Source of the DNA: JBCDCB01 sp039182735
GTDB taxonomy: Bacteria; Planctomycetota; Phycisphaerae; Phycisphaerales; UBA1924
DNA: 60,122 nt
Direction: 5' to 3'
Assembly: GCA_039182735.1 (NCBI GenBank)
Contig: JBCDCB010000015.1
Coordinates: 1-60,122 of the forward strand
Each line of letters starts with the position of its first letter. Within the stretch, counting starts at the first letter, position 1. The notes under the pieces were generated by a model. It did no database searches and was not told the DNA's origin. It saw only the letters and a list, made by a program, of their open reading frames with translations. Shown here one piece after another: positions 49,468-58,936 of the stretch. The position numbers and the translations under genes were made by a program.

Positions 49468-50607
49468 TCAGCCCGCCCACAGCCTTCGCCCCAGCTCGTG
49501 CGCCACCGCCCGCACCCGATCGCGACCCTGCCGGCACGCTTCCGCGCGGTCCACCTCGTCATCGACCAGCGTGCGCACGCTCGCGAGCGGCGCGCCGGCA
49601 GCTCGGAGCCGATCCATCAGGTTGCCCCGCTCATCCGCCACATCACCCACGATCGCGTGGACATCAACGCCCGCGGCCCGCGCGAGCCTCGCCACGCCGA
49701 ACACCGCCTTGCCGTGCAGCGTCGTCTCGTCGAGCTGACCCTCGCCCGTGATGACGACGTCCGTGTGCTCCATCCGTGCGCGCAGCCCGATCGCGTTCGC
49801 CACGACATCGAACCCCGGTCGGAGCGCGGCGTGGAGAAAGGCGCGCATCCCGAAGCCGAGCCCGCCCGCCGCGCCGCTGCCGGGTTGTTCCGGATCGCTC
49901 TGGATCCCGCCGCGCGCGCACACTTCGATCAGGTGCGTAAGCCCGCGCTCGAGCCGCTCGACCTGTTCGTGCGTTGCGCCCTTCTGCGGCCCGAAGACGC
50001 GCGCGCTCCCGCGATCGCCCAGCAGCGGGTTGTCCACGTCGCACATCGCGACGATGTACGCACCGAGCGGCTTTGTCGGTGGCTCGATCCGCGCGACGCG
50101 TCCGAGCGTGCCGCCGACCGGAACGAATCCGTTGCCCACGTCGTCGAGGAACCTCCACCCGAGCGCGGACGCCACGCCGCAACCGCCGTCGGTTGTTGCG
50201 GACGAGCCGAGCCCGACGATCACCTCGCACGCACCGGCATCGATCGCCGCGCGGATCGCCTCGCCGAGACCGCGCGTGGTGGTGCGCGTCGGATCGCGAC
50301 GCGTTGACGGCACCATCGCGAGCCCGGCGGTTGTCGCGGTCTCGACGACCGCGACGTTGCCCGGCAGCACGGCCCACGCCGATTCGCACGCCTCCCCGAG
50401 CGGGCCCGTCACGCGGGCGATCCGTCCCTCCGCGCCGGGCGTGGTCAGGAAGGCGTCAACAGTGCCCTCCCCGCCGTCGGCGATGGGGCAGGCGTCGATT
50501 CCAAGGTCATTCCGCGCGCCGCGCAGACCCTCGGCGATGGCCTCGCTCGCCTGCCGCGCCGAGAGCGTTCCCTTGAAACCGTCCGTTGCGATGAGCGCGC
50601 GTGTCAT
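49468..50607 (-). CDS. glycerate kinase (GarK/GlxK family)
   Basis: A 379-residue glycerate 2-kinase of the GarK/GlxK family, which phosphorylates D-glycerate with ATP to 2-phosphoglycerate and feeds lower glycolysis. Blocks visible: ATDGFKGTLSARQASEAI, CPIADGGEGTVDAF, GLGSSATTDGGCGVASALG and VITGEGQLDETTLHGK. The chosen ATG (50607) begins exactly at the conserved N-terminus. It lies upstream of nuoI; no glycerate or glyoxylate pathway gene is adjacent. Confidence 0.94.
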   Translation of the reverse strand: MTRALIATDGFKGTLSARQASEAIAEGLRGARNDLGIDACPIADGGEGTVDAFLTTPGAEGRIARVTGPLGEACESAWAVLPGNVAVVETATTAGLAMVPSTRRDPTRTTTRGLGEAIRAAIDAGACEVIVGLGSSATTDGGCGVASALGWRFLDDVGNGFVPVGGTLGRVARIEPPTKPLGAYIVAMCDVDNPLLGDRGSARVFGPQKGATHEQVERLERGLTHLIEVCARGGIQSDPEQPGSGAAGGLGFGMRAFLHAALRPGFDVVANAIGLRARMEHTDVVITGEGQLDETTLHGKAVFGVARLARAAGVDVHAIVGDVADERGNLMDRLRAAGAPLASVRTLVDDEVDRAEACRQGRDRVRAVAHELGRRLWAG

Positions 50608-50668
50608 GCGCGTAATCTCGGCTGAGTGGATCCCAACACGCAAGGGAACCCACGCAAAGGAGCCGACC

Positions 50669-51088
50669 ATGCCCACGCCTGTTCGAACGACGCTCACCCT
50701 CGCCGCCTCCGCCGCCGCGCTCACGACGCTCACCGGCTGCTTCGCCAGCGGATCATCCAGCGCGAAGGTCGAGGGCACCTACGTCTCCTCGCAGACGCTC
50801 GCGATGCTGGAGCCGGAGGTCTCGACGGAGTCCGACGTCCTTGCGCTGCTCGGGACGCCCACCAGCACCATGCACCGCGCAGACGGCGAAAAAGTGCTGG
50901 TCTACGACGGGCGCAAGCGCGCGCGCAGCAGCGGCAGCGTGCTCTTCGTCGCGGGCGCGTCGAGCAAGGTCGATGTGCGCAAACGTGTCTACGTGCTGCT
51001 GCGCGACGGCTTGATGGTCGAGGCGTGGAGCGACCCCGCCGACCTCATGGCGGGTCACGAAGACGAATCCGACATCTACGACGGCTGA
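50669..51088 (+). CDS. SmpA/BamE-like small lipoprotein
   Basis: A 139-residue lipoprotein with lipobox AALTTLTGC. The mature part contains ESDVLALLGTPTSTMHRADG then KVLVYDG, a pattern of the SmpA/OmlA (BamE-like) fold, which in Proteobacteria supports outer-membrane protein assembly. Many relatives outside the BAM complex have unknown roles. AAAGGAG precedes the ATG. A strong bidirectional terminator follows. It is divergent from the glycerate kinase gene. Confidence 0.8.
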   Translation: MPTPVRTTLTLAASAAALTTLTGCFASGSSSAKVEGTYVSSQTLAMLEPEVSTESDVLALLGTPTSTMHRADGEKVLVYDGRKRARSSGSVLFVAGASSKVDVRKRVYVLLRDGLMVEAWSDPADLMAGHEDESDIYDG

Positions 51089-51095
51089 GCGCGCA

Positions 51096-51127
51096 ACAAG
51101 GGCGGCCCCGCACGGGGCCGCCCTTGT
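51096..51127. terminator. strong bidirectional terminator
   Basis: A 14-bp perfect stem (ACAAGGGCGGCCCC with its complement) around loop GCAC, between two convergent genes (lipoprotein and PEP-CTERM gene). Flanking T/A bases are suitable on both strands. Confidence 0.85.
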
Positions 51128-51156
51128 GTGTTCGTGCGATGGATCGAACGCGCCGA

Positions 51157-51951
51157 TCAGCGGCGGCGACGCATGCCGGCGAGCCCGGCGGCACCGATCA
51201 GCGCCGCGGCGCCGGGGGTCGGCACGACCACGGCGAGCGCGGTCGGCGCGCTGCCGTCGATCTCGATGTCCGCGATCGAGGTGAACGTGCCGCTGGTGGT
51301 GTCGATCGACCCGACGCGGAGCGTGCTGCCCGCCTGGTTCTGCAGGGCGGCGTAGAGCGTTCCGCCGGCGAACTCCATGCCGTGGTTGAAGGAGTCCACG
51401 CCGGTCGCGCCGACGAGCGAGGCGCTGGGGCTGGCGGTGTCGTAGTCGTCGATGGTGTACAGGTTCCCGTCGCGGGCGACGTAGTAGAAGGTGTCGCTGG
51501 CGGCGTCGTAGCCGGTGCCACCCGCGGTCTTGGCGCTGCCGCTCAGGCCCAGACCGCCGACGTTCGACAGTTCGTAGGTCGAGGGGTTGACCGTGAAGAG
51601 TGTGCCGTTGCTGACGGCGTAGAGCGTGTCGCCCGCCTGCGTCTGCGAGGGCGCTTGTTTGGCGCGGTTCTCGATGAGCGAGAGGCTCGGCGTGCCGGTC
51701 GGGTCGGTGAGGGTGTAGACCTCAAACCCATCGGGGCCCTTGGAGTTGGAGAAGGCGACGATCTCGCCCGAGGGCAGCCCGGCGAGCGAAACGATGTTAT
51801 CGCCCAGATCGAAGGACTCGACGGCGCCGGTCCCGATGTTCACGCGATACGCGGTGCTGCCGGAGGTCGCGATGGCGAACATGGCGGCGTTCGAGGTGGC
51901 GGCGGCGATCGCGAGCGTGCCCAAAGCGATAGTGGTCGTGCGCATCTTCAT
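51157..51951 (-). CDS. PEP-CTERM-type exported protein with repeat-like beta structure
   Basis: A 264-residue secreted protein. The signal peptide ends SNAA (about residue 22). The body shows short repeats (SLAGLPSGEIVAFSN, TLYAVSNGTLFTVNP, TFYYVARDGNLYTID, TLYAALQNQAGSTLRV) suggestive of a beta-propeller-type domain. The C-terminus VVPTPGAAALIGAAGLAGMR plus an Arg tail is a PEP-CTERM-like sorting signal. Surface location is inferred from this signal. Confidence 0.78.
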   Translation of the reverse strand: MKMRTTTIALGTLAIAAATSNAAMFAIATSGSTAYRVNIGTGAVESFDLGDNIVSLAGLPSGEIVAFSNSKGPDGFEVYTLTDPTGTPSLSLIENRAKQAPSQTQAGDTLYAVSNGTLFTVNPSTYELSNVGGLGLSGSAKTAGGTGYDAASDTFYYVARDGNLYTIDDYDTASPSASLVGATGVDSFNHGMEFAGGTLYAALQNQAGSTLRVGSIDTTSGTFTSIADIEIDGSAPTALAVVVPTPGAAALIGAAGLAGMRRRR

Positions 51952-52102
51952 GGTCTGTGCCTTGTGTCTTTCCCTGTGTGTGCTGCGGGCGGTGGGTGCA
52001 ACACCGACCCGGCTCAGGAAAAGCGTGCGATACGAAGCAGCGACCACCAAGCTCGGGGAGAGGTGATTCCTCGATTCACGCGTTATCGAGCCGTCACAGG
52101 CC

Positions 52103-52837
52103 TCAGACGACGCGCTCGTCCACGCCCGCGTTCTCGGACCTCGACAGGTAGATGCGTTTGCACGCCTCCCCGTCGCGTTCGCCCTCCAGGCACGCGACGA
52201 GCACCTTCGCCACATCCTCCGGCGTCAGGGTCATCGACGCGGGCACGACCGACTCGTCGAACGCGCGACGCAGCAGCGGCGTCTCCACGCCAGCCGGGCA
52301 GACGTTGAACGACTTGATCCCCGCATCGCCGCCCTCCGCGCGCGCGCTCAGCGACGTGAGCTCCAGCGCGCCCTTGCTCGCGGCGTAGGCGAAGAAGCCC
52401 GGGAACGGATCGAGCGTCGCGTACGACGACACGTTCACGATCCGCCCGCTGCCCGACTCCACGAGCGCGGGCCACGCCCGCGCGACGAGGTAGGCCGGGC
52501 CGATCGTGTTCGTGCGCATCGTGCGCTCGAGCAGGTCCCACGTCGTCTCGGCGACGGGGACGACCTCGCCCATCCCGGCGTTGTTGACGATCGCGTCGAT
52601 CCTGCCGAAGCGGTCGAGCGTGCGTTCGACGAGGCGCTCGACGTCCTCGCGGCGCGAGACGTCGGTCGGCAGCAGGAGGGGGCGCTCGTTTGTGTCGATC
52701 TGGTTCGCGGCGTTCATCAGACGCTGCTCGTCGCGCGCGCCCAGCGCGAGCGACCACCCGCGCCGGGCGAGCATCCCGCTCGTCGCCAGCCCGATGCCGG
52801 ACGAAGCCCCTGTGACGATGACGACGCGTTCGCTCAT
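52103..52837 (-). CDS. short-chain dehydrogenase/reductase
   Basis: A 244-residue classical SDR with TGASSGIGLATSG and the catalytic YAASKGALEL, plus a Ser in VNVSSYATLDPF. The NNAGMGEV block is standard. Substrate unknown. It is divergent from the SBP gene at 52891 across 53 bases, and lies 151 bases from the PEP-CTERM gene. Confidence 0.92.
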   Translation of the reverse strand: MSERVVIVTGASSGIGLATSGMLARRGWSLALGARDEQRLMNAANQIDTNERPLLLPTDVSRREDVERLVERTLDRFGRIDAIVNNAGMGEVVPVAETTWDLLERTMRTNTIGPAYLVARAWPALVESGSGRIVNVSSYATLDPFPGFFAYAASKGALELTSLSARAEGGDAGIKSFNVCPAGVETPLLRRAFDESVVPASMTLTPEDVAKVLVACLEGERDGEACKRIYLSRSENAGVDERVV

Positions 52838-52890
52838 AGCCTGCCTTCCCCGGGGCGATCGACGCCCCGCGCTCCCGGTACGCTACACGC

Positions 52891-54552
52891 ATGAACCTCA
52901 CGCGCGCGATCATCGTGCTCTCGCTGGGCATCGTGCTCGGTGTCCCGCTGCTGTTCCGACCCGACTCGGCGATCGTGCCGCCCGGCGCCGCGACGCTCGT
53001 CATCGTCACCCCGCACAACGAACAGATCCGCTACGAGTTCGGACGCGCCTTCAACGCGTGGCACCAACGCGAGCACGGGCAGCCGGTAGTCATCGACTGG
53101 CGACGCCCCGGCGGGACCAGCGAGATCCGCAAACTGCTCATCCACGAATACGCCGTCGCCATCGAACGCGGCAAGCTCCTCCCCGACGGTCGCCTCCTCG
53201 GCGCCGACGACAAGTCTTTCCCGCTCGGCACGATGTCTCACGACCTCTTCTTCGGCGGCGGGTCCTACGAGCACAACCAGATGATCTTCGACCCCGCGCG
53301 CAACCGAGGCGGTGCCAAGGGCACGCCACCCGGCGGGTCTGCCGACGTCGGCCTCTCGATCTCTGTGCCCGCGGGGCTCTCGCAGGAACTGCTCGACGAC
53401 GCCTTCGGCCCGCACGTCGCGGGCGAGCCGCCACGCGTCGGGCGTGAGCCGCTCTATCAGCCGGCGCAGCACTGGATCGGGACCGCGCTCTCCGGCTTCG
53501 GCATCGTCTTCAACCGCGACGCCCTGCAGGGCACGCGCGACCCGGTCACCGGCCAGCGCGCCGGCGGGCTCGGCGTGCCGGATCCGAAGAACTGGGACGA
53601 CATGACCGACCCGCGCCTCACCGGCTGGGTCGCGCTCGCCGACCCCAGGCAGTCCGGCTCGGTCACCACCACCTACAACTCGATCCTCGATAACCTCGGC
53701 TGGGACGAGGGCTGGCGCGTGCTCCGCGACATGTGCGCCAACGCGCGCTACTTCACCAACAACGCGACCAAGGTCCCCATCGACGTGAGCCACGGCGAGG
53801 CGGCCGTCGGCGTCGCGATCGACTTCTACGGACGCTACGAGTCGCAGGCCGTCCGCCAGCCCGGCGAACTCCCGAGCGAGAGCCGCGTCGGGTACATCAA
53901 CCCGCCCGGCATGACGTACATCGATCCCGACCCGATCTCGCTGCTTCGAGGCGGGCCCGCGCTCGCCGACGAGCAGACCCCCGACGACATCGGTCAGCGC
54001 TTCATCATCTTCTGTCTGAGCGACGAGGCGCAGGCACTCTGGCAGTTCCCGTCGCGCGGCGAGGAGCCCGGGCTCGGCCCGCACGAGTACGAACTCCGTC
54101 GCATGCCCGTCACGCGATCGATGTACACGAGCCACGCCGATCGCTTCATCGACGAACTGAACCCGTGGGGCGACGCGTCGAGCAAGCCCTACGCGGGGTG
54201 GCGGAGCCTGATCAGCGAGCTGATGCCGGCGTTCTCGATCGCCATCCACGCCGAGCACGTGGACGCGTGGCGCGCACTGAACCGCGCCCGCGCGGGGTCG
54301 GTCGATGCCGAGACGCTCGAAGAGATGGAGCGTCTGTACTACGCGATGCCAACAATCGAGGTGGATGTTGAGGGCGAGCGGGTGCCGATGGAGCTCAGCG
54401 CGGCGAACTACCGGGCGATCCGTTCGGAGTGGATGAGCGACGAGGCGCGCTCGTCGGGTCGCTACGATCGCGTCCGCATCGAGATCACCGAGTTCTTCAG
54501 GCAGCAGTATCGCCGGGTCGTGGCGCTCGAGCGGGATGCCGGCGCGACATGA
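52891..54552 (+). CDS. extracellular solute-binding protein (iron-type/AfuA-like), orphan
   Basis: A 553-residue exported protein with an N-terminal hydrophobic anchor (about residues 5-22) and a periplasmic-binding fold: LVIVTPHNEQIRYEFGRAF resembles bacterial Fe3+-type binding proteins. The segments GFGIVFNRDAL and WVALADPRQSGSVTTTYNSI match the type. It is longer than AfuA (about 340), with an insertion near residues 100-170 and about 100 extra C-terminal residues. No permease or ATPase gene is adjacent. It is followed after 16 bases by pyk. Confidence 0.8.
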   Translation: MNLTRAIIVLSLGIVLGVPLLFRPDSAIVPPGAATLVIVTPHNEQIRYEFGRAFNAWHQREHGQPVVIDWRRPGGTSEIRKLLIHEYAVAIERGKLLPDGRLLGADDKSFPLGTMSHDLFFGGGSYEHNQMIFDPARNRGGAKGTPPGGSADVGLSISVPAGLSQELLDDAFGPHVAGEPPRVGREPLYQPAQHWIGTALSGFGIVFNRDALQGTRDPVTGQRAGGLGVPDPKNWDDMTDPRLTGWVALADPRQSGSVTTTYNSILDNLGWDEGWRVLRDMCANARYFTNNATKVPIDVSHGEAAVGVAIDFYGRYESQAVRQPGELPSESRVGYINPPGMTYIDPDPISLLRGGPALADEQTPDDIGQRFIIFCLSDEAQALWQFPSRGEEPGLGPHEYELRRMPVTRSMYTSHADRFIDELNPWGDASSKPYAGWRSLISELMPAFSIAIHAEHVDAWRALNRARAGSVDAETLEEMERLYYAMPTIEVDVEGERVPMELSAANYRAIRSEWMSDEARSSGRYDRVRIEITEFFRQQYRRVVALERDAGAT

Positions 54553-54568
54553 CACGGAGAGAGACCGC

Positions 54569-56131
54569 ATGAGCCTTCCGCACGACCAGGAGCACGCCGA
54601 GAAGGCGGCGCTCACCAACATCCTCGCGACGCTCGGGCCTTCGACCGATAGCGCCGAGACGCTCGAACACATGGTCGAGGCGGGGGCGACGCTCTTCCGT
54701 CTGAACTTCTCGCACGGCACGTTCGAGGACCACAAAAAGCGGCTCGACCTCGTGCGCAGCGTCGAGAAAAAGATCGGGCGGGCGCTGACCGTGCTGGGCG
54801 ACCTGCCGGGCCCGAAGATCCGGCTGGGGACCGTGCCGGGCGACGGGATCGTGCTCGAAACGGGCACCGACGTGGTCATCCGCAGCGATCTGGATGAGGC
54901 GCGACGAGAGGGCGACGAGGTCATCCTGCCCTGCAACTACGAGCGCATCGCCGCGGAGGTGAAGCCGGGCGAACGCGTGCTGATCAACGACGGCGCGATC
55001 CGCATGCTCGCGGTGGATACGGACGGGGTGTCGCTGCGGTGCCGCGTGACGCACGGCGACCTGGCGACCACGCGCAAGGGCGTGAACCTGCCCGACTCCG
55101 ATCTCACGATCCCCGCGCTCACCGAGGTCGATCTGAAGGCGGTCGATTGGTCGGTGGAGCACGGGCTCGACTTCCTCGCGCTCTCGTTTGTTCGACGAGG
55201 GCAGGAGGTGCTCGAACTGCGCAAACGCCTCGCGGCGATCTGCACGGCCGAGACGTGCGGCCTGGCCTTCGACGGGCCCGACTCCGAGCCGCGCATCCCG
55301 ATCATTTCGAAGATCGAGACCCCGCAAGCGGTGCGGAACATCGAGGAAATCCTCGACATCACGGACGGGCTGATGGTCGCGCGCGGCGACCTCGGTGTCG
55401 AGATGGACGTCGCCGAGGTCCCGATCATCCAGAAACAACTGATCGAGCGCGCGCACGCGCACGGCAAGCCGTGCATCGTCGCCACGCAGATGCTGCAATC
55501 GATGATCGACAGCGCCTCGCCGACGCGCGCCGAGGTCTCCGACGTCGCCAACGCGGTGCTCGACGGCGCCGATACGGTCATGCTCAGCGGGGAGACGGCG
55601 GTCGGCAGGTTCCCCGTGCTCACCGTCGCGACCATGGCGCGCGTCCTGCACGTCACCGAGGCGTCGCTGCACGCCAGCGAAGCCCACTCGGCACGCCCGC
55701 CCCAAAAGCCGCGCGAAACGCGCGAACGAACATGGGCCATCGCCCACGGCACGTGGCACATGGCGCAGGACATCGGCGCGAAACTCGTCGTCGTCTGGTC
55801 GCAGTCCGGCGGCACCGCGCGCGCACTCTCTCGCAACGGGTTCCGCTGCCCCATCGTCGCCTTCAGCAGCGACATCCGCTCCGTCCGGCGTATGGACATC
55901 CTCTACGGCGTCACCTCGCTGCACCTCAACGAGGTCCCCCAGCACCGCTCCGACTTCGCGCAGATGGCCGACGTCATCATCCTCGAACGCGGGTGGGTCA
56001 ACCGCGGCGACCCGGTGATCTTCATCGGCGGGAAGCCGCTCGACCGTCCCGGGGCGACCAACACCGTCGCGATCCGCTACGCGGGCGAACTGACGCCCGG
56101 CGAACTCGACGACACCATGATGTTCCACTGA
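54569..56131 (+). CDS. pyk: pyruvate kinase
   Basis: A 520-residue pyruvate kinase. It converts phosphoenolpyruvate and ADP to pyruvate and ATP. The substrate and metal-binding blocks GDLPGPKIRLG, IISKIETPQAVRNIEEIL, MVARGDLGVEMDVAEV and MLSGETAVG are intact. A short insertion of about 15 residues (CTAETCGLAFDGPDSEPRIP) sits before the ISKIE block. The ATG follows CGGAGAGAGA. It lies between the SBP gene (16 bases) and cinA (5 bases), probably one transcript. Confidence 0.96.
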   Translation: MSLPHDQEHAEKAALTNILATLGPSTDSAETLEHMVEAGATLFRLNFSHGTFEDHKKRLDLVRSVEKKIGRALTVLGDLPGPKIRLGTVPGDGIVLETGTDVVIRSDLDEARREGDEVILPCNYERIAAEVKPGERVLINDGAIRMLAVDTDGVSLRCRVTHGDLATTRKGVNLPDSDLTIPALTEVDLKAVDWSVEHGLDFLALSFVRRGQEVLELRKRLAAICTAETCGLAFDGPDSEPRIPIISKIETPQAVRNIEEILDITDGLMVARGDLGVEMDVAEVPIIQKQLIERAHAHGKPCIVATQMLQSMIDSASPTRAEVSDVANAVLDGADTVMLSGETAVGRFPVLTVATMARVLHVTEASLHASEAHSARPPQKPRETRERTWAIAHGTWHMAQDIGAKLVVVWSQSGGTARALSRNGFRCPIVAFSSDIRSVRRMDILYGVTSLHLNEVPQHRSDFAQMADVIILERGWVNRGDPVIFIGGKPLDRPGATNTVAIRYAGELTPGELDDTMMFH

Positions 56132-56136
56132 CTCCG

Positions 56137-57459
56137 ATGGCCCGACCGCCCCACCGAACCGCCGCGATCCTCGCTATCGGCGACGAACTCGCCATCGGGC
56201 AGAAGCTCGACACCAACTCGCAGTGGATCGCCACGCGCCTGCTCGAGCTCGGTGTTGTCACCTGCGAGCACGCGACGGTTGACGACGAGCGCCCGCGCAT
56301 CGCCTTCGCGCTCGAACGCCTCGCCGGGCTTCACGATCTGGTGATTTGTACCGGCGGCCTCGGCCCGACGCCCGACGACCTCACGCGCCACGCGCTCGCC
56401 GACGCGATGCACGAATCGCTCGTCGAAGACCCGGACGCGCGGGAGGCGATCGAACGCTGGTTCGCCCGTCGCGGACGCGCGCTGCGCGAGACCAACCTCG
56501 TTCAGGCGCTGCGACCGTCCTCGGCGCGGTGTCTCGACAACGAGTTCGGCACCGCGCCGGGGCTCGCCGGGCGCATCGGGAACGCCGATGTCTTCGTTCT
56601 CCCCGGACCGCCGCGCGAGATGCGGCCCATGTTCGAACGCTTCGTCGAGCCCGCGATCCGGCGCGAGCCCGGTCGGCTCGTGCGCACGCACGTCATGCAG
56701 AGCGTCGGGCTCGGCGAGTCGGAGGTCTCCGCCAGGCTCGGCGAGATGCTCGCGCGCACGTCGTCGCCCACCGTCGGGCTCACCGCGAGCAGCGGCGTCG
56801 TCACGGTGCGCATCCGCTACGAGGGCGAAGAGCACGGCGCGCAGACCGAGATCGACCGCGTCCGCGAACGCGTGCGTGCGCAGCTCGGCGCGCACGTCTT
56901 CGCGGAGGGCGAGGCCTCCCTCGCCGAGGCGTGCCTCGAGCGCCTGTGCGAGCGTGGCGAACGCTTGCTCGTCGTCGAGTCCTGCACCGGCGGCATGCTG
57001 GGCTCGGCGCTCGTCGATGTGCCGGGCTCGTCCGACGCCTTCCTCGGCGGGTGTATCACGTACAGCAACGACATGAAAGCCGACCGGGTCGGGGTCTCGC
57101 GCGACGATCTCGACGCGCCCGACATCGGCGCCGTGAGCGAACGCGTGGCGTCGCAGATGGCCCGCGGCGCGATCGAGCGACTCGGAACCGGCGAACTGCA
57201 TGCGCTCGCCATCAGCGGCGTCGCCGGGCCCGGCGGCGGCAGCGAACGCAAACCCGTCGGGACCGTCTGCATCGCGCACGCCCACCGCGCGGCGTCGTCC
57301 GCGGAGCCGACCGTTCGCGCGATCACGCTGCGGATCACTGGCGATCGCACCGCCGTGCGCCGGCGCAGCGTGCAGAGCGCGCTCGCGATGCTGCACTTCG
57401 CGCTCATCGATCATCCGATACCCACGCTGCTCTGGCAGCGCGGCAGCGGGGGGGAGTGA
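56137..57459 (+). CDS. cinA: CinA: competence/damage-inducible nicotinamide-nucleotide amidase
   Basis: A 440-residue CinA. The N-terminal COG1058 (MoCF-like) domain has DELAIGQKLDTNSQWIA and CTGGLGPTPDDLTRHA. The C-terminal PncC amidase domain has VESCTGGMLGSALVDVPGSS and ISGVAGPGGGSERKPVGTV. PncC deamidates NMN, and the N-terminal domain is associated with ADP-ribose pyrophosphatase activity in some members. It starts 5 bases after pyk. Its stop is 3 bases from the convergent pyrophosphorylase stop. Confidence 0.95.
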   Translation: MARPPHRTAAILAIGDELAIGQKLDTNSQWIATRLLELGVVTCEHATVDDERPRIAFALERLAGLHDLVICTGGLGPTPDDLTRHALADAMHESLVEDPDAREAIERWFARRGRALRETNLVQALRPSSARCLDNEFGTAPGLAGRIGNADVFVLPGPPREMRPMFERFVEPAIRREPGRLVRTHVMQSVGLGESEVSARLGEMLARTSSPTVGLTASSGVVTVRIRYEGEEHGAQTEIDRVRERVRAQLGAHVFAEGEASLAEACLERLCERGERLLVVESCTGGMLGSALVDVPGSSDAFLGGCITYSNDMKADRVGVSRDDLDAPDIGAVSERVASQMARGAIERLGTGELHALAISGVAGPGGGSERKPVGTVCIAHAHRAASSAEPTVRAITLRITGDRTAVRRRSVQSALAMLHFALIDHPIPTLLWQRGSGGE

Positions 57460-57462
57460 GGC

Positions 57463-58908
57463 TCAGCCAAACTCGTGCGACGACCCCGCGTCGATCGTTG
57501 CGGGGAGTTCGTCTTTCTTCGACGCCAGCTCTTCGAGCGAGCGCGCGAAGCGCGGGCCGATCTCCAGCGTGCAGTCCGGCTCGCCATTCGCGTCGCGCGG
57601 CACGCTGATGCCCGCCGCTTCGAGCCATCGCGCGCCGCGTTCGGTCTGGATGCGCGCGCTTGACGCAGGCGAGTCGCTGCCCTCGGTGTTCTTGATCGGC
57701 GCGAACTCATCGACGCGGTCCGTCTCGTAGACGATCGATGACTCGCACATCGGCAGCGCATCGAAAACGAACGTCTCGAGCTTGATCGCGTTGGGCGCGT
57801 CCGGCTCGACCGGGTCGCCCGAGCCCGGGTCGATGCACGCGACCTTCTTCTCAGCCCGGTGCAGCGGGAGCGCGAAGCCGTCGCCCTCGGTGTTCAGCCG
57901 GCGCACGAAGTCCACGCCGATCATGTGGATCGCGATGTTCCCGGCGCAGTAGCGCAGGTCGCCCCGTTCGTCACGCTGCTGCGCGAGGTCGTCGCTGAGG
58001 TCGGAGTACTCGATGACCTGTGTCTTGTTGTCAACGCGGCAGAGCACGCCGACCTTCTCGCTCGGTTCGGCTTTGGGGACCATCTTGGTGGACATCTCGC
58101 CCGATGAATCTTCCGCGCCGGCGTGCAGCCCGATGAAGACCGGATCGATCACGCGCGCGATCGGGTTGTCGATCTGCACGTACGAAATGTGCTCGATCCC
58201 GCGGCCGATCATCTCGTCGATCGAGCCGCTGGCATAGAGCGCTTTGAGCGATCCGCCGTGCCCGTCGGGGTTGGTCGCGAGCGAGGACTTCGTCTTGAGC
58301 AGCACGCGCCCGGTTGCCATGTCGATGGAGGGCAGCGTGCCCTGCTGGAAGAACGATACATCGCTCGCCGGCAGCCCGAAGCGATTGTGCTCGTCGAAGA
58401 ACGCGACGGTCTCGTCGTGGTTGAGCGGGCTGGTCATGACGTACCACGGGATCGCGCAGCCGTAGGCTTCGCGCGACGCGACGATCCACTCGGCGAGCAT
58501 GCGGAAGAGGGGTTTGTTGCTGACCGCGCCGCCGGGGAACTTGCCCTTGGGCCCGTCGAACCCGAGGCGCGAGCCCTGCCCGCCCGCCACGACGAACGCC
58601 GCAACCTTGCCCGCGCGGAGCAGCTCTTCCCCGATGGCGCGGTGCTTGTCGAGATCCCACGCGCGCACGGGGGACGCCGGGTCGTTCGGGTAGTAGGGCG
58701 CCGGCTCGCACGCGCCGCTCGGCACGAACGAGGGCTTGTTCGTCACGTAGGTCTCGATGAGCTTTGGCAACCGCTCCAGATCGATCGCGCTGATCTCGTC
58801 GAGCAGCCCGCGCCGATCGCCCTCGGAAAGATCGTCGAAGAAGTGCAGCAGGTGACCCTGCCCGATCGAATCGAGACGGGCGCGGAGGTCCTCGGCGGTC
58901 TGCGTCAT
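57463..58908 (-). CDS. UDP-sugar pyrophosphorylase (UDP-GlcNAc pyrophosphorylase-like, UDPGP family)
   Basis: A 481-residue eukaryote-type UDPGP-family nucleotidyltransferase. The signature VVAGGQGSRLGFDGPKGKF is of the UDP-GlcNAc pyrophosphorylase (UAP) and USP branch, unlike GlmU. Other blocks are LLKTKSSLATNPDGHGG and EPDAPNAIKLETFVFDALP. It should make UDP-GlcNAc or UDP-GalNAc from UTP and the sugar-1-phosphate, feeding envelope sugars. GAAGGGAG precedes the ATG at 58908. It follows phoU by 28 bases on the same strand. Confidence 0.9.
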   Translation of the reverse strand: MTQTAEDLRARLDSIGQGHLLHFFDDLSEGDRRGLLDEISAIDLERLPKLIETYVTNKPSFVPSGACEPAPYYPNDPASPVRAWDLDKHRAIGEELLRAGKVAAFVVAGGQGSRLGFDGPKGKFPGGAVSNKPLFRMLAEWIVASREAYGCAIPWYVMTSPLNHDETVAFFDEHNRFGLPASDVSFFQQGTLPSIDMATGRVLLKTKSSLATNPDGHGGSLKALYASGSIDEMIGRGIEHISYVQIDNPIARVIDPVFIGLHAGAEDSSGEMSTKMVPKAEPSEKVGVLCRVDNKTQVIEYSDLSDDLAQQRDERGDLRYCAGNIAIHMIGVDFVRRLNTEGDGFALPLHRAEKKVACIDPGSGDPVEPDAPNAIKLETFVFDALPMCESSIVYETDRVDEFAPIKNTEGSDSPASSARIQTERGARWLEAAGISVPRDANGEPDCTLEIGPRFARSLEELASKKDELPATIDAGSSHEFG

Positions 58909-58936
58909 CGCTCGCTCCCTTCCCGATCGTCGCGGT

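Noticed and set aside
52834..54936. A 700-residue minus-strand frame opposite the binding-protein and pyk genes
   Set aside because: Antisense of two well-supported genes; no recognisable domain.
54497..57414. Long frames opposite pyk and cinA
   Set aside because: Shadow frames of two housekeeping genes with complete motifs on the plus strand.
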